From Volvox africanus (Eukaryota > Chlorophyta > Chlorophyceae > Chlamydomonadales > Volvocaceae): 64,000 nt of DNA. This document shows positions 1 to 14,007 of this stretch, in pieces. The notes under the pieces are model-generated. The model searched no databases. It was not told the origin of the DNA and saw only the letters and a list, made by a program, of their open reading frames with translations. Numbering within the stretch: position 1 is the first letter of the stretch; every line of letters starts with the position of its first letter. Position numbers and translations under genes: made by a program. Location: assembly GCA_030268105.1 (NCBI GenBank), contig BSDZ01000080.1, forward strand, positions 4,093,501 through 4,157,500. The letters run 5' to 3'.

Positions 1-3902
<3,902 letters not shown>

Positions 3903-4593
3903 TCAGCCGCCCAACGCCGCCCAAAAATCTTCTGCAACGATAACTGGAATTCTAATGTTTGGTTTATAGAAACTTTACAAGAAGATTTGCGGCTGCATAT
4001 CTTATATTGGGCAGTGACTTACGCCTTTATCATAATTTGTAAACTGGGTTGCACCGCCGTACAACGCCCAGTATAACAGACGGGGAACAGCCTGGAATAA
4101 ACACGTTCTGGGGCTTGGTAACTATTATCCTAAACAAGACAATTGAGTCATAATCCACAACGTACTCAACGCTTGATTCCTTAACTGTTTGGGTTATCTG
4201 CCCTAGCCCCTGCCTTGGCATAATCGTCCAGCGGCGTTGCGTAGCGGCAAACATGTGTTCAAGTATCCTCAAGAAGTATTGCTTGTGAAGCAACTGTCCT
4301 GGAACTCCAGTCGCCATAGGTTTTGATAATGGCAAGTGTTTGGTTTTGGCAAATCCTGGGGAAATTGGACAAGCAACACTACATGGAAAGCGCCACGCGA
4401 TGCACTGCAACCAACTCAATTTCACTGCAGCTAAAACATCCACTAATATCCTGAGAGGAAAGAGCTAGTTGACCGTCGGTCTCTGAGGGAATCCTCCCAT
4501 CCGTTTATCCACAAGCTACTCGCTCACTTAGCCGCATCATGCCTTTGATGCAGCATAAAGATCTCATACAGATCCTCCTCCATGTCTCGCCTC

Positions 4594-5838
4594 TTAATGC
4601 GTCTTAACCGCCGTGAGTCGGGAGAAACGGGACACCATGTTCTGCAGGTCAGTTGCTTTCTGCACATTCGCCGGGAGCTGCGTGCCCAGAAGCTTGGCCA
4701 CGTTTGGCTTGATGCCAATGTTGCAGATGACGTACAGGAACATGAAACTGCAGGGCCGTACAGGCAGGTGAGGGACCACGTCTCGTGCCAAGTCAGGACA
4801 AATGTCATCTCATCCAAATTCAAAACACCAGCGACACCGAATCCCGTCTATTCAAGTATACAAGTAGATAAGCCCCTTGCCAAGCCGGCCTTCAGGCCCG
4901 AGCCCAACCAGGAATCTGCAAACGGATCAGCGGCAGGTTCCCCAAGCTCCCTTCCACGCAAGCGTACCCGCAGTCAGCCGCCGCTGGCTTCTCCAGGAAC
5001 TGGTGCGCTAGTCGAGAGAAGGGGAACATGGGCACAAACGGCAGCGTTGCGACTGACTTGCCCTTATACCACGTGCGCAGTACGTAGAACATGCTGAGGA
5101 GCGACACGGACGTAATAACGTATTGCCTCATGCGGTAGTAATAGAAGTCCCGGGTCATGTACGTGAGCTGCATCTCCAGCGTGCGCTCACGCTTCTTCTG
5201 CGCTGTCGTAGCCGATGTGGCGCCAGCGGAAGATATCCGCTCAAGCTCCTGTCGTGCAAGAGACAGAGAACTTGAGGTGTGTGGGTTGCAAAAGTTGCAA
5301 GTCCAGGGGCATACGCCAGCCCCAGGGAACTGCGAAGCCCAAGCTGCTGACAGGATGAGAAAAAAGATGTGAGAACCTATGGATGTTGCGCTTTCAGCTA
5401 CGCCACCTAGCAAGGAAAAGACTTGGGAGGCAGCCCGAGGGATCTAGGAGGACCAGCGGATGGACCATTGTGATACGCATGCCATTTCGCTCCGTGCAAT
5501 AAGCACATACCCACAAGGGCCGCATACTTCAGCATGAAGTGGGCTGGTCGCACCGTTGCCGAACATCCTCAGTACTGAGACCATATGCACAATTACAGTC
5601 ACGTTCTTCATCGGAATGTTTCAACCTTTTCCCCTTTACCTAGAGCACCGTGGGTTACCGACCTGCCCCAACGCCAGCAACGATCAAAAGACACACTCAC
5701 CTTGGTGGTGCGGTCGATATCCGAAACCAGACGCTTAAAACCGGACGTATTAGAAACAAAAACTACTGTAAGAACCTCCACCATGAAAATGACTAGGCAG
5801 CTCAGGGCCACGATGGCCACGGGAGCTGGAAGCGGCAT
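4594..5838 (-). CDS. TMCO1: TMCO1-like ER membrane protein (calcium load-activated channel, EMC3/TMCO1 superfamily)
   Basis: Small ER membrane protein. In animals TMCO1 is described as an ER Ca2+ leak channel and a component of the multipass translocon. Three exons, 5838-5701, 5248-4968 and 4747-4594, give 190 residues; the human protein is 188. In order there is an N-terminal membrane helix (VAIVALSCLVIFMVEVLTVV), a charged coiled-coil (ELERISSAG... KKRERTLEMQL), a second hydrophobic segment (QYVITSVSLLSMFYVL), then FMFLYVICNIGIKPNVAKLLG, the family's conserved third helix. Exon phases fit (0, then 2/1). The C-terminus differs from the animal proline-rich tail and ends in AVKTH. It lies just upstream of the helicase gene on the same strand. 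A TGTAA-type poly(A) signal (TTACA at 3975-3979 on the plus strand) would place its 3' end next to the helicase start. The name is by homology; channel activity is not shown here. Confidence 0.88.
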
Positions 5839-6460
5839 ATTGCTGCTATAGTTTGCCGCTTACTAGTGGTCAGCAGTTAATATGCGATGAAAGAGTTGCC
5901 ACCGTTTGTATAAGAAACCTAACCCGTTCTTCGTTAAATGAGTCGGCAAGGCGGCGGGCTGAGTCAGGGGATACTCATTGCTACAATAACATTCTCACAC
6001 TGTCATGCATTGGAAAAATGTTATAAATTATCAAAAACGTAAAGATATTAATGCCGATGAATTTCGTGCACAGCTTCACTACAACGAACCGAACTTACCA
6101 CACCAAGTCCAACTGAACTGAATGGGGTGTTGGGCTGTTGGCTGTTGGGGTCTCGGCGTTTGAGTACAGCATGCATATGGCTGCCAAAACCTTAGTTGGA
6201 ATATGTTGTCGTTCAGTGGCTGGTCAGCTTCTCCAAGGCAGAATCCCAGGTCCGATTAACGTCGTTTCTCAATTCCGAGTGCTCCAAGGGCCTTCGCTGT
6301 GCACTTCACTCCACGTCACACTCATACTGGAAGACAACGAATCCCTGCAAGTATCATGCGTTGCTTCGCGTATACATTCCCATCCTTGCCATCCAGCCAT
6401 CCTGTACACCTGCTGCGCACCACTCCCTCCGCGCATGCACGCCGTACACAGCTGGTTTCC
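5839..6460. other. Intergenic region between divergent TMCO1-like and LRR genes
   Basis: Shared upstream region of the minus-strand TMCO1-like gene and the plus-strand LRR gene. It may hold promoter elements and 5' UTR of both. Short open frames at 6138-6476 and 6196-6460 have no recognisable domain. No repeat seen. Confidence 0.4.
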
Positions 6461-6462
6461 CG

Positions 6463-9301
6463 GGGGATATTCCTGAACCGGAGTTGCTGATCAACATCTA
6501 CGACTTATACAGGACGAGGCAAGCTGCTTGCTCTCTCTGGTCCTTTTTGGTGAAGTATTTGCTGGTAGACTATGTGCCGTATCGCTGAGGTGCAAGCGCT
6601 TGGAAAGGGCCATCCATCCTGGCTAAACCCCGGTAGGTGCATCGTACCTGGTTTCCCAGGTCCTTTTCTAATCCAGCAAGTCTCGCCCCGCCGCCCGCAG
6701 ATTCCAGGTGGTTCCACGTGACCATGGCGCCCATCTGCGCCACCTGCTGGTGCTGCAGGCCTTTGCGGAGGAGTGGTGAGGCGCAGCGGGGGCTATGTGT
6801 ACACGCTTCTTTTGAATGGGAACCAAATGCTCGCGCACAGCGCGCCAATTCTCTCCATATTGCTCTCTCTATGCTGTTGGGCACTGCTATTTGGCCGCTC
6901 AGCACATGGGCTCGCCTCCTTAAAAAGATTACATATGCATTGACTGGAAGTGCAATTGGTATACGGCATCTTGAAAACCAAGATGCTCCAAGGACCATGC
7001 CCATTGAAGTGTGTCTCTCCATGCTCAGGCAGGTCCGAGAGCTGCGGTTGCCTCTGCCGCAGCCCCGGAGCTGCCGCGCCCTTTCCCAGCTGCACTTGGT
7101 TGGCTCGCATCTACGCCACCTGGAGCTGCTAGAAGCTGCCTGGATGACGGACCTGACCTTCCTGCAGGTGCCGCCTCCACAACAGTCAGGAGCAGAGCTG
7201 CCAACACCACCAGCGATGAGGACACTGCAGCTGGACCTGACAGGCAATTGTGTGACCACTGCCAAATTTGTGGAACCTAGCATGGGATCCCAAAATGTTC
7301 CTGTCTTGCAGCTACAGCCGCATGCCGAGCCCCTGCGCCTGACCTGCCTGGCGCTGAGAGGCTGCCGGGAGCTGAATCCAGCCGCCCTCGGTCCGGGTCT
7401 GCTGGGCATGGCTCCATGGCTTCAGGTGTTAGACCTCAGTGGGGCAGAGCGGCTAGACGACTCCTGCGCAGCGGTGCTGGCGGCGCTGAAGAAGCTGCAG
7501 GCGGGTAGCAGCATGTGCGTGTTATGTGAGCCTATGTGTTGGCCAAGTTTGATCGCCGTTAAGGACCTCGCATGCAGCACTAGGAGGCTCGTGGTAGCAC
7601 GTCAGGGTATTCGAGCTAGACCAAAAGATTGGGCCTCGCGTACTGTGGGCAGGCTGTTGTAGACGGTGGTGGTGGTGATGGTGGTGGTGGTGATGGTGGT
7701 GGTGGAAGGGAACGAGCAGAGGAAACCGCATGCCTGCCCAGTAGTGTGCATGGGCAGTACGCTAAGGTATATGTTGTGTGTGTACCGCATGTGGTCAACG
7801 TTGTCTATTGTCAGCGAAGAATATTGATAACGCGGGAGCTGTGTCTGGGCGCACCCTTGCTGCATGGTGTGCTATCGTCTTTAACTTGGATTCCCTGCAG
7901 GTGCTGAACCTGAACTATACTGCCGTGGGGGATGCAACTCTGGCAGCGCTCACCTATGGCTCCCGTGTTTGGGCCTGGTCCCGGAGCCACGGGGTCCCTC
8001 CACCACCCGAGGCAGCCGCCTGGCCCGAGTGAGCGGGGCTGTCTGTCCATGCGATACAGTGCACATGCGCATCGTCTTCACGGGCACCCGCAGGAGTAGG
8101 ACAGGATTGACATGACCTTCGCATCCGGATTAGACATTCCGTTATACAAGGGCGGTGCGGATCACCTTTCCCCGTGGAGTGGATCTTCCCACCATGAAAG
8201 CACGCGGTGACGCAGGGTGCGGACAATGTGGCGTGGCTTCGATGTGCCCCCTAATCCAAGTCCGAGCAGTGCAACTGAAGGGGAGAAATGCATGTTTCCC
8301 GTCAGCTCTGTTTCCAGAATCTCGCTTTTCTCTATGCCTATGTTCGCGTCGCAAATCTGCTGGTAAGGATAATCATGAACAATGCGCGCCTGTGGGCCCC
8401 GCGCAGGTTGTCCATACAGCATTGGCACCTGGCGGGCACCCGGGTCACCGGCTCAGGTTTAGCGCTGCTGGCGGAAACATCCCGCCTTGTTTTCCTCGAC
8501 GTACGCGGTTCAGGGGTACCCAGGTGGGTTTTCATGCTTATGGCATCAGCAGATTATGGGGCACACAGCGTTTGTGGCGCGTGACCAGAGCCTTAATGGC
8601 CGAAAATGCGCCGGGCGAAGAGGTTTGGGCCATCCATTCGGGCTTCTAATACGTTTGCGAGCCGACGCTCAGGGTCTCTCAGGGTGTCTCACGGCTGTAT
8701 TCCCGACCTATTTCGGACTCTACCATTTGCCAACAGGGCTGCCCTACGCCCTCTCGAGAGTCGTTTCCAGCTGACCCTAGTGCAGGGCGCGGTGCTGGCC
8801 AGGTCTAATGCGCTGGCTGCCGCGCTGGTGAATCATCCCCAGCACCTGGCCTGTGCCTGCAGCCCTGCCGACATGGCGGCTCTTGGGCCCATCTCATCCA
8901 CCCCATCGGCATCGAGGACATCGCGCCGACGGCAGATGCTACGGCGACGGAGGCAGCATAACTTGCCCGGAGCTACACCAGTTGAAAAAGTCCGATACGG
9001 CGAGAAGGTGTTAAGGAGGGCGGACGAGGTACCGCCCGGGGGAGAGGTGACGGGAATGGGACCGACTGCATCGGGCACCGGTCAAGGTGATGGGGGAGGG
9101 GAGGAGATGAGCCCTGCTACGTCGGCGGTATCACAGCATCCGGTGTGGGGTTCACGGGAGGAAGGCGTCGAGGTCCAGGGAATAATGTTGGCCGCAGATC
9201 GGCAACAGCAATGGATGACGAGGGGAATTCGGGACATGATTGACGAGTCTGAGCAGCTGCTTCGGCTGGAGGCGCAGCACGGGCACCATGGGTGGGGCTA
9301 G
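6463..9301 (+). CDS. Leucine-rich-repeat protein with F-box-like N-terminus (start unresolved, frame broken)
   Basis: Leucine-rich repeats of the cysteine-containing/RNI type, usual in F-box substrate receptors of SCF ubiquitin ligases. Phase-consistent exons are 6701-6775, 7029-7500, 7901-8028, 8407-8515 and 8771-9301, about 438 residues. LRR signatures are LQVLDLSGAERLDDSC, VLNLNYTAVGDATLAAL, HLAGTRVTGSGLALLAE and LVFLDVRGSG. The last exon adds a basic, Gly/Glu-rich tail ending at TAG 9299-9301. Upstream, 6463-6640 contains an F-box-like start (IPEPELLINIYDLY) and a second piece (VSLRCKRLERAIHP), but they lie in different frames and the second meets TAA. The 5' end is therefore a pseudogenised or wrongly assembled exon, or is spliced in a way I cannot see. 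The 7500/7901 join needs a GC donor to keep the repeat register. The intron at 7501-7900 carries a GGT/GAT simple repeat. Confidence 0.6.
7661..7710 (+). repeat. GGT/GAT trinucleotide repeat in LRR-gene intron
   Basis: Imperfect (GGT)n with regularly spaced GAT interruptions, about 50 bases. It lies inside the 7501-7900 intron. Translated by chance it gives poly-His or poly-Gly frames, which are not real proteins. Confidence 0.85.
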
Positions 9302-9400
9302 GAGACTGTGGACAGAAGGGAGGAGACGGGTTGGCCTGGAGGCCTTTGTACAATTAGATGATGTGTACGCGGACAGCTACGCAGACGCCGTGATGCTGCA

Positions 9401-9441
9401 AGAACTAACTAGAACACCGAGAAAGCAACCATAAGTACGCT
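9401..9441 (+). repeat. Direct repeat, left copy, flanking copia relic
   Basis: Begins AGAACTAACTAGAACACCGA and continues GAAAGCAACCATAAGTACGC. The right copy at 9731-9766 is the same apart from a 5-base deletion of AACAC or equivalent. Confidence 0.9.
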
Positions 9442-9730
9442 TCGCCAGCCAGACGGACGTACAGACGGAGGTTTATGGCGCGGCCTTTGAAGGAGCATTT
9501 GCCGCTGGCGCTTGGAGTGTTCCGGTACCTGGCTGGTACCCGGAACTACGTTCTACGCTTCAGCGGTTCGGGGGATCTGGCCTTTGGCGAGCTCCGTGAT
9601 TCTGCTTGGGATGGGAACCCGGCTACGAGGTGGTCTACCTCAGGATTTGCTTTTGCTTTGGGGGGTGCTACAGTTAGATGGAGTATTCAGCTGCAGCGCA
9701 CCGTGGCGGTTTTTTCTGTGGAGAAAAAGA

Positions 9731-9766
9731 AGAACTAACTAGCCGAGAAAGCAACCATAAGTACGC
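9731..9766 (+). repeat. Direct repeat, right copy, flanking copia relic
   Basis: Begins AGAACTAACTAGCCGAGAAA and continues GCAACCATAAGTACGC. It is far longer than the ~5-bp target-site duplication expected for an LTR element. Confidence 0.9.
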
Positions 9767-10450
9767 TCCTCTAGCCATACAGTCGTACTCGTAAGGCTCC
9801 CGCGTATCTTGCCACTTGCGCCAGATTTGCCGACCCTGCTCCCAATATACACCGTAAAGTACGCCAACGACAACTATTAAAGCGTACTATAATACGAGTA
9901 GATTAATATAATTACTCAACGCTCTGACTCGGGAGTCAGAATATCGGGAAGTCAGACGTGACACGAAGTGGTTGATTCCAACCACCGACGCCATACACAA
10001 CTCGCATAAGTATGGAACGAAACGCGAAGCACACAGAAAGGTAACATAATGTTAATGAGAATTGATTATAGAAGATGATTAGTACAAAGCAGCTGCACTA
10101 ACTTCATCCAAGGCTCCGAGCCTTCGTGCGTTACTAAAACAAGTTAAGGAAAACTTTACAACAGGCTTTATTTGCATGTTTATGGAACTTATTGTCGGTG
10201 TTTACACTCTACAAAAAAGGCGTCAATGTCGCTTGTCCACGTATATTGTAAATTTCAGATCTTTTAGCGTGTTGGCACGTTCGTAGTCGTTGAAGGATAA
10301 TAACACGCTCCCCGGACTCGACTATTGCATTGTCGAAATATGTCGGAATATGTACGGAGCATTTCAGTTTTCTTATCATTCAACCAAACATTTTATTTTT
10401 TTGTCAGTCGCTGTTAAATTTGCGCATTGCTTGGATTGAGATTCGAAAAG
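9767..10450. other. Intergenic region upstream of the aminotransferase gene
   Basis: AT-richer, about 680 bases. It presumably holds the 5' UTR and promoter of the plus-strand aminotransferase gene. No gene or repeat recognised. Confidence 0.4.
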
Positions 10451-13400
10451 ATGGCAGCATTTCTCGGAAAAGCCCTTGGGGTAACTGGGGGAAGCGGGTT
10501 GCTAGGCCGCAACCTGTTGAACCAAGCAAGGAATAGCTGTCGTGCATTTTTGTCGTCATTGCCCGCTGTCGAGTCGACAGCGACACCTCGAATGCCTGAT
10601 TTCGCACATTTACCTGCGCCATATACCGGCCCGTCTGCTGAGGAAGTGATTTCGTTGCGGAAACAGTTTTTGAGTCCCTGTAAGTTGTTGCATAACACAG
10701 CGACTCGGTGCGAGGTGACGTAAACCCTAATGGATCGCGCTGACCTGGGGTGACGTTGCCCTGACGCACTGCAGCCCTCTTCCTTCACTTCAAGAAGCCG
10801 GTCATGGTTGTGGAGGGAAAAATGCAGTACCTTTACGATGAGCGGGGGCGGCGGTACTTGGATGTAAGACGGCCTTTGGACGCTCCCCACGCTACCGTAG
10901 CAGCGGCTCAGTGATTCCCCCTTTCAGGTTAGCGCCCTAACGTTGGCCACTTATTCTTCGCACTTCTGCCTCTGCGCAGGCTTTTGCTGGCATTGTGACG
11001 GTGAGCGTGGGGCACTGCCATCCAGCCGTGACGGAAGCAATTAACCGCCAGAACCAGCTGCTGCAGCACACCACCACCATTTACCTCAACAATCAAATCG
11101 CTGAGTACGCTAAAGAGTTAGCGGATCGAATGCCAGGCAACCTAAAGGTACGGATCTTATCTTTCCAAATTGCAGTTGCCAATCCTGCACGTCATGCCAC
11201 TTAGCATTCTAACCATGTCTGCTGCCCCGTAAATCGTCTCCGGCTGACGGGGCTCGCGGGATTTCCAAACCTCGTGCGAGCCAGACAGCCTGTCTCCCTC
11301 ACCCCTTGTCCACGTATGCGGGACGCCACACGCTGAACCTTTCTCCCTTACCGTCCACAGCAGCCCCTATCCCCTGGCCGGAATTTCTTTCCGAAGATGA
11401 ATGCGTCCCAAGTGCCTAGTCAACACCCCCTTTGTCAGACCCCTCTCCTTCTACTTCGCATCTATTTGGGTTCCATTCTTGTATATGATCCCGCAGGTGG
11501 TGTACTTCGTCAACTCGGGGAGCGAGGCAAACGACATGGCCATCATGATGGCCCGGCTTTACACAGGCAATTGGGACATTATATGCTTGCGAAACGCCTA
11601 CCATGGAATGAGCATCGGCACCATGGGCACGTGCGGCCAGCATACCTGGAAGCAACCCATGCCACAGGCGAGTGTGACTTGATGCGGTGTGATGTGATGT
11701 GATTTAAACCCCCGACATGTTTTACCAACGATAAGGAAAGGTATTGGACGGTTTTAGGTGCTCTCTAAGAGCCTCAAAACATAACCTTTCGCGGGATGCT
11801 GGCTACTGATGCAATGATAGAGACGGCTAATGATCTGCGATTTAGGCTCGGTCGCATGTACCGATGGGGGGGACAAGGGATAGCATGCGTATGAATCCGT
11901 GGCCTGGACTCCGTGGCCCGATGTCATATAGAAAATGGACATGCATGCTGCCCACAGCGCACTGGATAATCCGCAGCCTCCCGCTACCCCTCCCTCGCCC
12001 TCACCATCACCCTTATCTTCCCGTTTCATATGTCCAGGGTTTTGGTTATCATCACGCGCTCAACCCGGACCCTTATCGTGGCGCCTTCGGCGACGACGGC
12101 CCGCGCTATGCCGCCGACGTAGCGGACTTAATCTCCGCAGCTACACCTGGACAAGTGGCGGGGTTCGTGGCGGAGACCATTCAAGGCGTCGGGGGCGCGG
12201 TGCCGCTGGCGACCGGATACCTGCCGGAAGTGTACAAGGTGCGCTGCTGATGCTGGCTAGGCTTACTGCATGTCGTTGTACTTGCGTATCAACACAATTT
12301 ACAGCGGCATGACCTTCCGAACACCGCAAGGGCGCAACGGCAGCATCTTGAGCGCCAGTGGCACAAGCCTGGGCCCTTGACGTTTTCCGTGGGGCACTTG
12401 TGGGGCGCCCAGTCCTGGAGGCCCCAGTCGCTCCGATTACCTACATTTGTATTACACGGCAATCCTCCCTCTCATCCTCACGCTTGCTCACGTGGTGGCT
12501 TTTGTTCCCGTAAAACAGATGATCCGAGGGGCTGGAGGCGTGTGTATTGCTGACGAAGTCCAGACGGGTTTTGGTCGCACTGGCAGCCACTACTGGGGCT
12601 TCCAACGGCAGGGAGTCATTCCGGATATAGTTACTATGGCCAAGGGGATCGGTAACGGGCTGCCGCTCGCTGCGGTGGTCACTACCCCAGAGATCGCTGC
12701 CTCCATGGCGAGCAGGCTGCACTTCAATACGTGCGAAGGGAATGGGCGGAGGGGGATGGGGAATAGAGGAAAAGAGAGGATGAGAAAGGAGAGGGGTTGA
12801 AAAGTCGGAAAGGAAGTGGGTTGGGTGAGATGCGAGACGTCATGATGTGGTCCGGTGGCGGGGCCAAGGAAAGCTAATGGGCGTGGCAATGGTATTTGCT
12901 GAGCTCAACCGTATGATAAAAGGGAGTCGACTTGCAGCTGTCCAGATGGTTATCCTCTCGCTGCGGTCAACAGTTTCCGTCCATTGCCTGGTCCTTCTGC
13001 ACCCTCGCACCTGGGTCTTGCGGTCTGGGACACCGGGAGAGGTGCAATACACCCTCTACGATTTCCTCCCTGCTGGCCACCTTGCCTATAAATGGTCCTC
13101 CCTCTGCACTTTGGTCCCCACCTGAATGCACACACCGCACTTCCGCAGATACGGCGGTAACCCAGTTTGCTCCGCCGGTGGGCGGGCGGTGCTGCAAGTG
13201 GTGGACACCGAACGGCGGCAGCAACACTGCGCGGAGGTGGGGGCGCATCTGGTAGAGAGGCTGACAGCGCTGGCGGCTAAGCACGATATCATTGGGGACG
13301 TGCGTGGTGCGGGTCTTATGCTGGGGGTTGAGCTCGTCAAGGACCGGAAAACCAAGGTGCGTGTGGTGACGAGCATAGGCAAGGAGGGGTGGGGAGGGGG

Positions 13401-14007
13401 TGAGCGGGATTGTACGAGTTGTTCTAGTGGGTCAAGCATGGCCTGAAACGAGTGGAAGGAGGCGATAGAAAATCACAGGCCTCTCGGTTCAGCACAGGTT
13501 CTGTAGTGGCGATTTTAGTATCCGTGACAGTGGCTGTGTGAGGGATGGAGCAGCTCCGAAACCCTCGTTAAAGTAGTAGACACCTGCCTGACTGGCTTTT
13601 AGGATCGGGTCCGGTGTTGAAAGCACCACCCCTCTCAGCAATCCTACGCCGAGAGCATCTCGTTGTTGTTCTCTTTCACCCGATGTCGTCCCCATGCCGC
13701 CCAGTTGCAACCTATCAACCGGCCTGCGTCCATCTCGCCGTTTGGTACTACGCTCCCGATTTACCAAGCAGCGTTCCTTTGGCTTGGCATGTAAACACAA
13801 ATGCGTATTTGCGTCTGCCAACCCTCGAAGGAGCCTGCCAAGGCGGAGACGGCCGCCGTGATGGAGTCCATGAAGGACATGGGCGTACTGATGGGCAAGG
13901 GCGGGCTGCATGGCAACGTATTCCGCATAAAGCCGCCCATGTGCTTCAGCCGCCAGGACGCGGATTTCCTGGTTGAGGTGATGGACCTGGCAATCAGCCG
14001 CCTGTAA
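10451..14007 (+). CDS. AGXT2: Alanine-glyoxylate aminotransferase 2-like (class III, mitochondrial)
   Basis: PLP-dependent class III aminotransferase of the AGXT2 group, transferring an amino group from alanine (or related donors) to glyoxylate. Eight exons: 10451-10679, 10775-10863, 10980-11147, 11497-11667, 12038-12238, 12519-12730, 13149-13356 and 13831-14007. Phases are consistent, giving 484 residues against ~480 in plants. The N-terminus is basic and Ser/Ala-rich, like a mitochondrial presequence. Landmarks are [11 protein letters not shown] (phosphate-binding loop), YHG, the DEVQTGFGR motif (Asp298) and TMAKGIGNG with the Schiff-base Lys328. The end is the conserved [10 protein letters not shown] block. 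A TTG-initiated upstream extension of the frame was rejected in favour of the ATG at 10451. The intron after 11667 uses a GC donor. Exact substrate choice cannot be read from the sequence. Confidence 0.95.

Larger units (their letters stand above)
9401..9766 (+). mobile_element. Degenerate Ty1/copia retrotransposon fragment (RNase H region) between direct repeats
   Basis: The frame from about 9475 to 9738 reads as the end of reverse transcriptase and the RNase H region of a copia-type polyprotein. It has FRYLAGTRNYVLRF, then a WDGNPATRWSTSGFAFALGG stretch and LQRTVAVFSVE. This matches the family pattern of YLAGT..., D..R.STSG and W.S..Q..VA.S..EAEY. The final acidic EAEY is lost, replaced by a Lys-rich end and a stop, so it cannot be active. 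No LTR, integrase or gag was found nearby. The fragment is bounded by near-identical direct repeats at 9401-9441 and 9731-9766. An upstream scrap at 9355-9434 (DDVYADSYADAVM) may belong to the same relic. Confidence 0.75.

Noticed and set aside
7522..7865. Poly-His frames on the minus strand
   Set aside because: They come from the GGT/GAT simple repeat within an LRR-gene intron.
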